Shown here: positions 47,001 through 55,200 of the stretch, piece after piece
Position numbering within the stretch: position 1 is the first letter of the stretch
Layout of the letters: each line of letters starts with the position of its first letter
Source: Carposina sasakii
Taxonomy: Eukaryota; Arthropoda; Insecta; Lepidoptera; Carposinidae
Assembly: GCA_014607495.2 (NCBI GenBank)
Contig: CP053148.1
Location: 16,864,001-16,928,000 of the forward strand
Length of the DNA stretch: 64,000 bases
Reading direction: 5' to 3'
Notes under the pieces: generated by a model
What the model was told of the DNA's origin: nothing
Databases searched by the model: none
The model's input: only the letters and a program-made list of their open reading frames with translations
Made by a program: the position numbers and the translations under genes

Positions 47001-50000
47001 TAGTAGGCCTCTAGGACTCACTACGCCGGCCCCCTTATTACCTAACTAGCAAAAGCAAAGCGATAGCGAAAATTGTACAAAAATCGCTGATTGCTTATCA
47101 AATTCGTATTACGTAAAATGAATTTCAAAGGAACTTTGCGGGATTTGCTATTGCAAATTAGGTAATCAGGGGTTTCGAAGACGAAATGTGATGAAACATC
47201 GAGCGAAATGACAATTTCCATAACTCTAAGCTCTATTTTAGATAAATATATCGTCAAGATAAACCCGCGTAAATAGCTGTTTTGTAAATACGCCATATTA
47301 ATATTTTCACGATCTTTCAGGGGGAAGAAGTAACGTAACATCTTACAGCCTTTTTCAATACTAGATATCAAAAAGATTCTCAAATTTTTAATGCCAATTT
47401 TAAAATCTTGTGTGTAAAGAATTGAAAATTAAAACTGAGTAATGCAAAAACTTTCTCAAGTACATACAGTTTTTTTATTTATTTGAATAAGGCTTGCAAA
47501 CAACATAAATATCACACATTATTAAAATCATTATTTGAGCAAATATTCTGATATATATGTCACTTACAGACTAGCACAATATTACTAAATTAATACAATA
47601 AATAATTTCAATACAAATAAAAAAATCATGCTTAATAAATCAAATTATACTTAAATTAAAATACATACATGAAATAAACTAAATCAAATTAAGCCTAATC
47701 AAATAAAACTAAACTAAAATAAACGAATGCAAAAAAACAAATGAAATCAGGCAATTAATTGATCAAATCAAATTAAACAAAAATAAAATAAAACTAAATC
47801 AAATCAACATAATAGCGGCTCAACGCTATTGGTATAGTATCTATCGCATAATCGTATTAGCCAAATTCAATCATGCATCATGCGGCTTGCGTTTAAAAAT
47901 CGGCCACATTTCCCCAGGCTATACGTAAACGACAAGGAGCTGAACATAGTGATGTACTCGCTGCTGCTGTCGGTACTCGAGTACCAGACGGCGGTGATGC
48001 GCGGTGACTTCGAGACGGCCGACCGAGTGCTGCCAACCATACCGCACGATCATCGCACCAGGGTTGCACACTTCCTGGAAAAACAGGTGACGATTCATAT
48101 TAATATCACAATATGTCTACATCATCGAGGGTGTACTGGGTCCCATACATAGAATCCCCAAAAGGAGTCATCAATGACTTTTCACCAGGGTCACTTCCTG
48201 GAGAAACAGGTCACGATTCACATAGCTACGATACTATATATACTCTTGTAGTATTAATTTGGCGAATATATAGGTGTACCCTTCTTCATACATGATATAT
48301 ACGTATATATATAAATTATATGTGATGTACCTAGCCGGGAATGGATAAGTACATAAGAAACTATTTTGCTAAATTTGTAATTCAAATCAATTAGTAATTG
48401 TGTGTTGCGTCTTACGTAATATTTTGTGGCATACTTGTGGAGACCGTAATTTAGCTGTATGTCACTATATTGTGTTATTACTGCCTTAATATAGCTGTTG
48501 GTCTTCCTAATACCAAATAAATAAATAAATATATCACAATCTTATTTAGAGTAGATATTCATAAAGAAACAGGTGACGATTCACATAGATATCATCAGCC
48601 TATTGCAGTCCACTACTGGAGGTAGGTCCCCAGTGTACGCCACATGTCTCGATCTCCCGTTTTTGCCATCCAGTCACTACCAGCCGTCCTCTTTAAGTCA
48701 TCGGTCCATCTGGCCAGAGGGCGCCCAACGCTACACTTACGCTATAGCTACGATACGTAGTATGAATTGGTTCACACTGGCGAATATATATCCTTCTTCA
48801 TACTCACGTGATATAAAAGTAGATACCACTAACTATGGCCGCGTGGTGCCGGCGGAGTAGAATTCGTACCACCTCATATCTGCCCGTGGGTATCGTACGA
48901 GGCTATTAAGGGTTTCCGGGAGGTGGGCAGCAGCGCCTTCCGTGTTGACAACATAGTTTAAAATACAAACTGCGGTCACCAACCCGCCTGCCCAGCGTGG
49001 TGACTATGGGCAAATACGCCACATGGCAGTCTTGTGGCGTGCCCTGGGGGAGACCATCGTCCAGCAGTGGACTGCAATAAGCTGATGATGATGACCACTA
49101 ACTATAAAACGTAAATTTTAATCATCTTTATTTTAACCGAACTTGTACATCTCAACTATACCCTCATAATTGGTCAGAAGTGGCACCATGTGGTTCTATC
49201 GGCCCTTGGTGCTCTGCCTACCCCGTAAGGGATAAAGGCGTGATTATAAGTATAAGTAAGTAAGTTTATTTTACACAAAAAACATCTACTAAACCAATCT
49301 CAATCATATCTATTCTCTAACACAGATTTCTCCAATCACTTTCTAATGTTAACAATTTGGATACATATTAACCGTACTATACTGTCATAGGGCTTCAAAC
49401 AACAAGCGCTGGCGGTGTCAACGGAGCCCGAACATCAGTTCGAGTTGGCCCTGGCGTTAGGGGAGCTCCGACGCGCGAGGCAACTGGCCGAAGACGCCGC
49501 CAAAAGCGAAGGCGCTTATTCCAAGTGAGTCACTTTGTTGCACACTTTAAAGCTCCTAGCATATACTACCGCTGCTATACTATAATAATATTTCCGAACG
49601 TATTTTGGCCATGGCAACCAATCTCAACGGATGCTAGCCAACTGCGCATGAGATATTATAGTGAGTGCGTAAATATAGCACTAGGACTGGGGCGGAAAGC
49701 CGACACGACCGGAGAGAGATCAGGCGCAGGATCAACGGTTTTACATGCTCACCGAGGTACGAGTTGCTAGTTTATCGCCTGAGAGAACATCCCTGAGTTC
49801 CTTAGTCGGCTTCTACGACATGCTCGGAAGAAGATGTAGCTGATGTATTCTAGTGAAACCACGCATCCGCACAGGATTGCTAAACCGCGAGGACTACGAT
49901 ATGTAGCCGATGTCCTTCTCTGTGCTCCCAAGTACGTTGCAAAATTTTAAGAAGATTGCATACATACATATATATAATCACGCCTTTATCCCTTACGGGG

Positions 50001-53000
50001 TAGACAGAGCACCAAGGGCCCATAGAACCACATGGTGCCACTTCTGACCAATTTTGAGGGTATAGTTGAGATTTACAAATTCGGTTAGTAGTGACAGGTG
50101 GTCAGCCCATCGTCTACAAAACACCAAGACCCTCTTGTCCCTCTACTGACTGTACAGTGCCCGAAGAGAGAAGCAGCTGTAGTATCGTACGTTTTTTTTT
50201 CACTCCCAGAGCAGTATAAGAAGATTGCTTGAGTAAATAAAGCGTGAAGTGGTTTTAAACAAATTTACTTTCATATATATAATATTAATTGTGATGATTT
50301 GTATGATTTTGCTATAAATTAAACTGTAACTTAAAAAAGTAAGTTAGGCTCTAAACGTGTCTATGTATGTTTATATAATAACGTTTGGCATAATAATTTT
50401 GGCATGGGTATTCTTAAAATCAATGATGTTATACTGCTGTAAATCTTCTTTAAGAGTAAATAAATAACTTAAAAAGTAAGTTTGTCTCTAATCATGTGTA
50501 TGTATATATTTATTAGAACGTCGGCAGCACGATGGTCACGTCTTGGCACAGCGGCGGCTGCGGCAGCCGACTCAGAACTCACTAAGATCTGCTATCAGAG
50601 CGCCAAGGATTATAGTGCCTTGCTGTTGCTAGCCGCTAGCACTGGTATGTATACGGTAGGAATATTAATAGTGTGATTTGCCATTTTTTATCATCATCAT
50701 CATCATGACGAATATCGATGTTTGATTCCGAGTCATGGATTCTCGCCAGAAGTATTAGTTAATTTGTCCGTTACGCTTATTTCCCTTCTCAGTCTCCAGA
50801 CTATCTCTGTGTCACATTGCATTTCAATCATTTCAATATTTTGGCATGGAAGCGCTACATACAGTTAGTTTAATAATTTATAATGTTGGAAAGGATTTAA
50901 TTCATACATACATAACCTCACGCCTATGCCCTTTAGGGGTAGGCAGAGAGTAGGGCAAACATGAACCTTTTACACGCCGTAACGCGATCGACTCGCAAGT
51001 GAAATCTATGAGACATGACAGTTTGACGATAGCGTTACGGTCTATCGAGAGGTGCCTTCCCCAGTGATCTCATCCGTATTCATTAAATTCTTCATACTTG
51101 CTCACTGAATTAGCACAATTAGTAAACACACAATCTCTTGTAGGAGACATGCCGCTGCTGCGTGAAGTTGCCACCACATCGGCAGAGGAGGGTGCGGATA
51201 ACATCGCGTTTGTGGCGTACTTCACACTTAACGACCTGGACGCCTGTCTGGACCTGCTCGTCAAACGGGGCAAGCTGTCTGAAGCTGCCTTCTTTGCCAG
51301 GTATATTCTTTAAAATAACTCCCGTGACTCATTGTGGAACTAACAAAAGGTGTTAGTTCCAGTCACGCAGTTACTCAGATAATTATGCAATTACACATCT
51401 AGGTGTACACAAAACAACTAGTGTCATCATTCGCAAAAAACCAATAGACTCTATCTTAGTAGGTTGCGTTCAATTTTACAATATAATTCACCTCTCAAAA
51501 ATTATTGTACTTAAAGAAAGAACAAAGAGAACGAGCAACGCAAGCATAAAAACGACATAATGTATGTCGTATACGACGACAAATTAACCGATAGCTGAAT
51601 ACTATCGCTAGCATTTATTAATGACAAAATAGAAAGAAAAAACAGCGTGTAGCTTATACCCCATGTTTAAAATGTTTTATTAGTGAAGCTAAGCTATGTT
51701 ATTTGACAATTTCTGCCCAAGATAATATATGTACCGTTATTGCAGATCGTACATTCCGTCAAAAATCTGCGACATAGTGAAACTGTGGCGCGCAGCCGTC
51801 GGCAGCAATAACAAGAAGAGTGGTCAGTCCCTCGCAGATCCACAACAGTATGAGAATCTATTCCCCGAGTACTCCGTAAGTATATCAGAGTCGTCATCGT
51901 CGTCGTCAGCCTATTGCAGTCCACTACTGGACGTAGGCCTCCCCCAGTTATACGCTACATGGCTTGATCTACCGTTTTTGCTATCCAGTCACTACCAGCC
52001 GTCCTCTTTAAGTCATCGGTCCATCTGTCCGGAGGGCTCCCAACGCTACGCTTGCCGAGACGCGGTCTCCATTCGAGAACCCGTTTACTCCACCGTCCAT
52101 CGGTTCTACGACAGATGTGGCCGGCCCACTGCCACTTCAGTCTGCTACATTTCCGACTGTCACTTTGATCTTCTGCCGGATAATCTCGTTTCATATCAGA
52201 GTAAAACTAAATAAATAAGTAAATATATAAAAAAAAAGTTTCCTAGAGTAGCGGCGCCATCGTATATGAAAAAGTCATTCTATATCCCAGGTAGATATAA
52301 ATAGTAAATCTGAATAGTAAATTCATCTATAAATATAATAAAAATATAACGGATCGCTGTCTGTACATGGAAGATAAATGAGAAAAATTATTATAGGAGA
52401 CCTTTATCAACGCAATAGTACCCAAAAGAATTATTTGTGGAATTTCTGTCTGTCTGTCTGTCTGTTTGTCTGTGCGTTTGTGCACGCTAATCTCAGAAAT
52501 GTCTGAACCGATTTCGATGCAGTTTTCAGGAATATATTGTGACAGGTCCCACTTAACATATAGGCTACTTTTTATCCCGGGAAAATGATTTTATCCTGGA
52601 TAATTTCGACATTTTGTTTTTTCTACAGTCCACGCGGACGGAGTCGCGGGCGTCCACTAGTAATGATTATTATTGGTGGATATAACACGCAACGTAGCAT
52701 AGCATAATTATCTCTGGTAGAAAGGTGGTTTAATGCTATGTCTGCATAGGAAAGCGTTTCCCCCTAACCCGACGTATTAAGGAGTCGGGAATTTGGAATG
52801 ACAGAATAATAGCCAATAATTACTGTATCGTGTTCACAAGTATCACTATCGTTTGCACAATTACGCCTATTTTTCGGTAAAGTTCAAAAATATGCGCATG
52901 TATGCTACGTATACACATAAAGACACACATATACTAATGTATTAATAAAAATCGTTTTAAAAGGAATCGCTGGAGCTAGAAAGATTCCAATCAACCGTTG

Positions 53001-55025
53001 GCTACGAGCAAAGCACTTGCCTCGCCCGCGTGCCAGCCAACGCGTCGCTTTGCAACGTCGAGCGCGATCTCAAGCAGGAGAAGCAAGCGGCGGGCGACAT
53101 AGCGAGCAATGCGGAGCCGGTGCCGCAAGCCAGCTGCTCTGTACCCAGCCCGGACTCTACTAGCACACTAGTTCAGTAAGTATGCCTAGATTTTAAAGCC
53201 TCACTAAGGCCATAGAATAATAATTTCCCCAGAATCCGTGATGAAGAACACTTTCGAAGCAACTTTTAGCCAGTCAAATTGACCTACTTGATTTTTATTT
53301 ATCTCCTTTATGAGTCACATTCACTCTAGTCTTAGGCAATATGCCTTAATAGGGAATATGCACATGATTTTAAATGATTACTAGCTGACCCGGCAAACGT
53401 TGTTTTGCCATGTAAAAGGGGTTGATCCTAGAGGGGTGAAAATTCATGGTTGTATGTATTTTTGTATGCTGTGTCATAAAAAAATAAAAACAAAAAATTT
53501 TGTAAAAAAAAAAAATTAGGGGTTAGCCACCCTTAACATTTAGGGGGATGAAAAATAGATGTTGTCCGATTCTCTACCCTAACCGATATGCATGCTAAGA
53601 TTTACGAAAATCGGTCGAGCCGTTTCGGAGGAGTTTAACTTCTAACACCGTGACACGAGAATTTTATATATTAGAAGATTTACATTATTACAAACGTGTA
53701 AAAAAATATCGGCACCATAATTACAATATTTAGTATAAAATTATTTGTTTTAACGTAGTGGGCTAAAATAGGTTTTTAAACAATTGCCATTTGGACGCGC
53801 TTTAAGAGACGTCGAAGTCTGTACAGTCAAACACCGTGATCAAAGATCCATTAAGTAAGTAAAGCTGGCTACTCACGATCCAATTTCGCATTCAACCTGT
53901 CGTTATCGCGCAGTGGACTATATTAGAAAAAAAAAGTGCATTGGAGATTGAAGCTCCCGTGAATCGGACCGGTTTTATTCTCTATACTCATTTTATCAAT
54001 ACGAACATTTGTTTTGAAAAACTTTTTTCTAAAAAAGATGATCACGACACACTATTAACACGAGACCCACGTGTGTAACTGTTTGTAACGCGGCGTGTTT
54101 CTCTTGCTTGACCCTTACTGGCACAGGCTATATAATATTTATTAGTTTGACCGATTTGATAAGAGAAAGATCAAAATGTTCAATCATTGTTTGGTGCACA
54201 CAGACTTTGACGTCATATTTCATTCATGATTATTGTTACGACCAATAGCGTTGCGTTTCAAGTGATTTGAACTTCCCTCTTATTGAATGCACTTTTCAAT
54301 AATTATTTTCTTATATAAAACACATTTCATTAAAAAAATATTAAGTAGGTACGTAAATCTCAATGATATATAAAAATACCGTTATTTGAATAACATGCAT
54401 ATTCCCTATTATTACAACCTATTTATTATATTAAAACTCAAATAAATTATTATGTTTAGTTTTTTGCTTCACTTCATTCATTTGTCATTGATGACTCCTT
54501 CCGGGGACTCGTTATTCTATGACTAAGGCCAGCGTTGAGTAGCAATTGTACTGAGCTAATACTTCCCCACTTCACATTCAGTACATCGTAATTTTACGGT
54601 ACTTACGCTCAGCGATTCGAACACTGGTAGGAATAATATCGATGTTTGTTTCAGAGTCATGGATGTTTCTATACTTATCTAACTAGTATTTAAATACTGT
54701 TGCTGTGTACCCACGAAATAATACTTTAGGGATCTTACTGGTGGTTTCAGCCATCATTTCAGCCTATAAGATGCGGAATATATGTCTCCCCAAGAGTCTA
54801 GATTAATATTTTGTAAAAGTGTGAGCATATATTTAGGTAAATAAATAAAAATATCTTGATTTTTCCATCCGCAGACCAATAAGTGAAAACGAGGTGTCGT
54901 CAACAACACCGAACGACGACTTCGCGCTGAAACGTAAACTTTCCATCGACATCATGGAGGAACTAGAACGAGAGATCGACGACGTCATACTAGACGATAG
55001 CGTCGATTGCGGGGTGCGTATATAG
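35088..55025 (+). CDS. COPB2: Coatomer subunit beta' (beta'-COP), 18 coding exons
   Basis: beta'-COP is a cage subunit of the COPI coat that sorts dilysine-tagged cargo from Golgi to ER on the cytosolic face. Exons: 35088-35090 (ATG), 35316-35474, 37226-37418, 38447-38595, 39020-39194, 39588-39774, 40124-40257, 40680-40979, 41741-41831, 43706-43871, 46751-46920, 47918-48086, 49391-49524, 50517-50644, 51144-51300, 51746-51875, 52964-53175, 54875-55025. The spliced frame is open for about 935 residues (human about 906). Order: first WD40 propeller about 1-300 ([66 protein letters not shown]), second propeller about 310-600, alpha-solenoid about 600-830 ([36 protein letters not shown]), and a variable acidic tail. 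Every junction is GT-AG with matching phase. The stop at 55023-55025 follows a possible donor (GTGCGT at 55014), so the last few residues are provisional. Confidence 0.96.
35316..35474 (+). CDS. COPB2: COPB2 coding exon 2
   Basis: It encodes [20 protein letters not shown] and [20 protein letters not shown], the first WD40 blade including the segment known in yeast and mammals to bind dilysine cargo. Acceptor GTTTCCGAAG, ends in phase 0 before GTAAAC. The next intron (35475-37225) holds a hAT element. Confidence 0.96.
36077..36858. mobile_element. Non-autonomous hAT element in COPB2 intron 2
   Basis: Ends CAGTGGCGGATTAA (36077) and TTAATCCGCCACTG (to 36858) are perfect 14-bp inverted repeats. 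AGTGCTGT is duplicated exactly at 36069-36076 and 36859-36866, the 8-bp signature of hAT transposition. The right end begins the internal motif GGGCCTC, matched near the left end (GGGGCCTC). The 782-bp interior is non-coding, with a GC-rich patch at 36240-36290 and 36415-36465. Confidence 0.9.
37226..37418 (+). CDS. COPB2: COPB2 coding exon 3
   Basis: It encodes [40 protein letters not shown] and [17 protein letters not shown], the second and third WD40 blades. It leaves in phase 1 before GTGAGT. The next intron (37419-38446) contains a family-A repeat. Confidence 0.97.
38045..38375 (+). mobile_element. Interspersed repeat, family A, long copy
   Basis: Head TAACGCCCGCAACTCCGTC, core CCGGGATAAAAACATTTTCC, then CTGAAAACTGTATCGAAATC, ACAGACAAACCGACAAACAG and a TATAGATAGAT end. 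It lies about 70 bp upstream of COPB2 exon 4. Confidence 0.72.
38447..38595 (+). CDS. COPB2: COPB2 coding exon 4
   Basis: It encodes [40 protein letters not shown] and SASLDTTVK. Where animal homologues I recall read SLDRTVK, this one has Thr for Arg (ACC at 38584-38586). Acceptor TTTGCAG; phase 0 at the donor GTAATT. The short intron after it shows nothing notable. Confidence 0.97.
39020..39194 (+). CDS. COPB2: COPB2 coding exon 5
   Basis: It encodes [40 protein letters not shown] and [17 protein letters not shown], a highly conserved WD40 blade. Phase 1 at the end. No repeat recognised in the intron 39195-39587. Confidence 0.97.
39588..39774 (+). CDS. COPB2: COPB2 coding exon 6
   Basis: It encodes [40 protein letters not shown] and [12 protein letters not shown], closing the first propeller. 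Ends in phase 2 before GTATGT. The intron 39775-40123 contains a weak relic of the RTE tail (TTCAGCAGTGGACTTCCTAA near 39970). Confidence 0.97.
40124..40257 (+). CDS. COPB2: COPB2 coding exon 7
   Basis: It encodes [40 protein letters not shown] and ALPE, the start of the second propeller. Acceptor GTGCAG, leaves in phase 1 before GTAATG. The intron 40258-40679 has a LINE-tail-like block (TTTCGCGCAAAGACTACCCT near 40345) also seen near 2305. Confidence 0.96.
40680..40979 (+). CDS. COPB2: COPB2 coding exon 8
   Basis: At 300 bp this is the longest coding exon of the gene. It encodes [60 protein letters not shown] and [17 protein letters not shown], core blades of the second propeller. Phase 1 at both ends. 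Confidence 0.97.
41245..41330 (+). repeat. Intronic repeat shared with Taf4 intron 1
   Basis: CTCCGACTCTTATTTGCGTC, GGCATTAAGCGTTGA and AGAAAGCCGGCAGTGAATGA match in order the block at 15603-15690 (CTGACTCTTATTTGTGTCCT, CGCATTAGGCGTTGA, CTGCCAGCAGTGAATATG). It is a short dispersed repeat found in introns of both genes. Confidence 0.6.
41741..41831 (+). CDS. COPB2: COPB2 coding exon 9
   Basis: It encodes [20 protein letters not shown] and [10 protein letters not shown]. From memory homologues read GLAFYDW here, so AFSFYDW appears to have two extra residues (six bases, in frame). Acceptor TTTTTCAG, phase 2 at donor GTAAGA. The intron 41832-43705 carries two RTE-derived repeats. Confidence 0.95.
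42572..42798 (+). mobile_element. RTE-derived short repeat (family F)
   Basis: Series TGGCTGCGTGGTGCCGACAG, CGTACGAGGCGATTAAGGGT, GCGCCTCCCGTGTTGACAAC, CGCCTGCCCAGCGTGGTGAC, then CAGCAGTGGACTGCAATAGG and a TGATGATGATGATG tail. The full-length structure is the same as at 48838. Confidence 0.75.
42940..43115 (+). mobile_element. RTE-type LINE 3' fragment
   Basis: Plus strand reads [40 protein letters not shown] and EAYVQ then stop, the extreme C-terminus of the LINE protein. The GTGGACTGCAATAGGCTGAC 3' tail follows. Confidence 0.8.
43362..43428 (+). repeat. Short dispersed repeat with GTAACGCTATCG core
   Basis: CCGTAACGCTATCGTCCAAC, TTGCGAGTTGATAGCGTAAA and AAGGTTC match, in order, the reverse complement of 50958-51041 in another COPB2 intron. 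It carries internal inverted words (TAACGCTATC / GATAGCGT) and is non-coding. Confidence 0.6.
43706..43871 (+). CDS. COPB2: COPB2 coding exon 10
   Basis: It encodes [40 protein letters not shown] and [12 protein letters not shown]. Acceptor ATTCCACAG, ends in phase 0 before GTAAAT. An RTE-derived repeat begins about 20 bp into the next intron. That intron, 43872-46750, is the largest in the gene. Confidence 0.97.
43890..44036 (+). mobile_element. RTE-derived short repeat (family F), 5'-truncated
   Basis: It starts at TTGACAACACAGTCCAAAAT, runs through CGCCTGCCCAGCGTGGTGAC and ends GTGGACTGCAATAGGCTGAT. It begins within about 20 bp of the exon 10 donor. Confidence 0.75.
44104..44368 (-). mobile_element. 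tRNA-related SINE, split by a short insert
   Basis: Reverse strand contains the B-box-like GATTCGAATCCCGGTAGGTG, AACATTGATA and the ATGGATGTTTCTATACTTAT body known from the copy at 62337. Between body and head lies an extra ~80-bp stretch (44222-44290) ending in GTACAATAAATG, not present in the other copies. Confidence 0.65.
44368..45245. mobile_element. Non-autonomous element with GCCGGAC-rich ends
   Basis: Left end GGGTTGCCAGGTCGAAAAAC with AAAAAGCCGGAC repeated; right end AAGTCGGACAGGCCGGACAT and CTATGTCCGGCTTTAACC. The ends are loosely inverted (AAAAGCCGGACA / TGTCCGGCTTT). The 850-bp interior is non-coding. Boundaries are approximate. Confidence 0.5.
45245..45365 (+). mobile_element. 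Dispersed LINE fragment (CAAGTTGCTAGCTTATCGCC)
   Basis: Landmarks CAAGTTGCTAGCTTATCGCC, GAGTTCCTTACAGAGACATG, GATGCAGCTGATGTATTCTA and CGCATCCGCACAGGA are repeated in order at 49756-49882. A weaker match lies at about 46490-46630 and an inverted piece at about 5190-5240. Coding content cannot be judged from these remnants. Confidence 0.6.
46751..46920 (+). CDS. COPB2: COPB2 coding exon 11
   Basis: It encodes [40 protein letters not shown] and [17 protein letters not shown]. Acceptor CCTCCCGCAG, phase 2 at GTAGGT. The intron 46921-47917 ends in a long A-rich low-complexity tract (about 47560-47815). Confidence 0.97.
47560..47815. repeat. A-rich low-complexity tract
   Basis: Irregular short words such as AAATCAAATTA, AAACTAAA and AAAATAAA repeat for about 250 bp with very little G. 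No other structure seen. Confidence 0.7.
47918..48086 (+). CDS. COPB2: COPB2 coding exon 12
   Basis: It encodes [40 protein letters not shown] and [10 protein letters not shown], the junction from second propeller to alpha-solenoid. Acceptor TTCCCCAG, phase 0 at GTGACG. The last ~30 exon bases and the donor are repeated twice more in the following intron. Confidence 0.97.
48184..48814 (+). repeat. Two partial duplicates of the exon-12 3' end, one split by an RTE fragment
   Basis: Copy 2 (48184-48305) starts ACCAGGGTCACTTCCTGGAG, matching the end of exon 12, includes AAACAGGTCACGATTCACAT across the donor and continues through TGGCGAATATATAGG. Copy 3 starts AAAGAAACAGGTGACGATTC (48563), is cut by an inverted RTE tail at 48588-48742, and resumes with ATAGCTACGATACG and TGGCGAATATATATCC to about 48814. 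Neither copy has an acceptor or a full exon. Confidence 0.8.
48588..48742 (-). mobile_element. RTE-type LINE 3' fragment
   Basis: Reverse strand has the usual tail: the complement of CAGCCTATTGCAGTCCACTA, a CGATCTCCCGTTTTTGCCAT stretch and GTCATCGGTCCATCTGGCC, encoding the ARWTDDLK region. It is inserted into copy 3 of the exon-12 duplication. Confidence 0.75.
48838..49097 (+). mobile_element. RTE-derived short repeat (family F), full copy
   Basis: GCCGCGTGGTGCCGGCGGAG, CGTACGAGGCTATTAAGGGT, AGCGCCTTCCGTGTTGACAA, ACCAACCCGCCTGCCCAGCG, GTGGACTGCAATAAGCTGAT and a GATGATGA tail. Confidence 0.75.
49137..49242 (-). mobile_element. Interspersed repeat, family E, partial
   Basis: Reverse-oriented: ACCGAACTTGTACATCTCAA, GTGGCACCATGTGGTTCTAT, GCCTACCCCGTAAGGGATAA. 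Confidence 0.7.
49391..49524 (+). CDS. COPB2: COPB2 coding exon 13
   Basis: It encodes [40 protein letters not shown] and GAYSK, alpha-solenoid helices. Acceptor TGTCATAG, phase 2 at GTGAGT. The intron 49525-50516 holds a dispersed LINE fragment and a family-E repeat. Confidence 0.96.
49756..49882 (+). mobile_element. Dispersed LINE fragment, second copy
   Basis: Same series as 45245: ACGAGTTGCTAGTTTATCGC, GAGTTCCTTAGTCGGCTTCT, GATGTAGCTGATGTATTCTA, CGCATCCGCACAGGA. Confidence 0.6.
49976..50195 (+). mobile_element. Interspersed repeat, family E, long copy
   Basis: ATAATCACGCCTTTATCCCT, AACCACATGGTGCCACTTCT, GGTGGTCAGCCCATCGTCTA, GACTGTACAGTGCCCGAAG, AGAAGCAGCTGTAGTATCGT. This is one of the longest copies of the family here. 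Confidence 0.72.
50517..50644 (+). CDS. COPB2: COPB2 coding exon 14
   Basis: It encodes [40 protein letters not shown] and ST. The run of alanines is specific to this gene as far as I recall. Acceptor TTTATTAG, phase 1 at GTATGT. The intron 50645-51143 holds a short dispersed repeat at 50958. Confidence 0.94.
50958..51041 (-). repeat. Short dispersed repeat, inverted copy
   Basis: Reverse complement of the 43362 repeat: ACCTTTTACACGCCGTAACG, CGATCGACTCGCAAGTGAAA, TTTGACGATAGCGTTACGGT. Confidence 0.6.
51144..51300 (+). CDS. COPB2: COPB2 coding exon 15
   Basis: It encodes [40 protein letters not shown] and [11 protein letters not shown], matching the conserved AFxxYFxxxxxDACLxLL solenoid segment. 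Acceptor TCTTGTAG, phase 2 at GTATAT, a weak donor. No repeat recognised in the intron 51301-51745. Confidence 0.96.
51746..51875 (+). CDS. COPB2: COPB2 coding exon 16
   Basis: It encodes [20 protein letters not shown] and [20 protein letters not shown], the end of the conserved alpha-solenoid (family SLADPxxYENLFP). Acceptor TTATTGCAG, phase 0 at GTAAGT. A LINE fragment begins about 25 bp into the next intron. Confidence 0.97.
51898..52197 (-). mobile_element. RTE-type LINE 3' fragment
   Basis: Minus strand reads [40 protein letters not shown] and [20 protein letters not shown]. It has its usual 3' end and a CATCGTCGTCGTC-type tail towards exon 16. Confidence 0.8.
52310..52663 (-). mobile_element. 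Interspersed repeat, family A, full-length copy
   Basis: Begins TATAAATATAATAAAAATAT and AACGGATCGCTGTCTGTACA, contains TGTCTGTCTGTCTGTTTGTC and ends TCGCGGGCGTCCACTAG. It parallels the copy at 59655. Confidence 0.75.
52964..53175 (+). CDS. COPB2: COPB2 coding exon 17
   Basis: It is open in phase 0 for 70 codons and encodes [20 protein letters not shown] and, later, [20 protein letters not shown]. This is the variable C-terminal tail; it has no strong family motif, so the call rests on phase, splice sites (branch-point-like ACTAATG at 52933, acceptor TTTTAAAAG, donor GTAAGT) and exon-like GC content. The last phase is 2. Confidence 0.85.
53383..53683 (+). mobile_element. Non-LTR tail repeat (TAGCTGACCCGGCAAACGTT)
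   Basis: Begins CTAGCTGACCCGGCAAACGT, a repeat head I have seen widely in insect genomes, passes an A-rich tract, then AAAATCGGTCGAGCCGTTTC and GAATTTTATATATTAGAAGA. Non-coding, in COPB2 intron 17. Confidence 0.65.
54633..54745 (+). mobile_element. SINE body fragment (no tRNA head)
   Basis: AATATCGATGTTTGTTTCAG, AGTCATGGATGTTTCTATAC and AATAATACTTTAGGGATCTT match the body of the SINE at 62337. Confidence 0.6.
54875..55025 (+). CDS. COPB2: COPB2 coding exon 18 (provisional last exon)
   Basis: It encodes [40 protein letters not shown] and DSVDCGVRI, then TAG at 55023-55025. The acidic end fits the acidic tail of beta'-COP. A GT at 55014 (CGGG followed by GTGCGT) could instead be a donor to a further small exon, which I could not find. 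Acceptor TTTTCCATCCGCAG. Confidence 0.85.
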
Positions 55026-55038
55026 TCGACACTCATAT

Positions 55039-55200
55039 ACCTGTACTATATAATACCGGTAACATGTACTTACACCAGTGGCTATTACTAGAGCACTTAA
55101 TAGAAGCGTCTACACTATCTTAACCTGTACCATATAATACCGGTTACATGTGCCTACAACACCGCTGCTATAAATGTACTAGAACACTCGCCCAATAGAA
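55039..55200. repeat. Imperfect tandem duplication just after the COPB2 stop
   Basis: Unit 1 (55039-55105) and unit 2 (55123-55200) share ACCTGTACYATATAATACCG, GTWACATGT, CTACA, GCTGCTAT/GGCTATTA and TAGARCACT...AATAGAA in order. Unit 2 is slightly longer. Confidence 0.75.
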
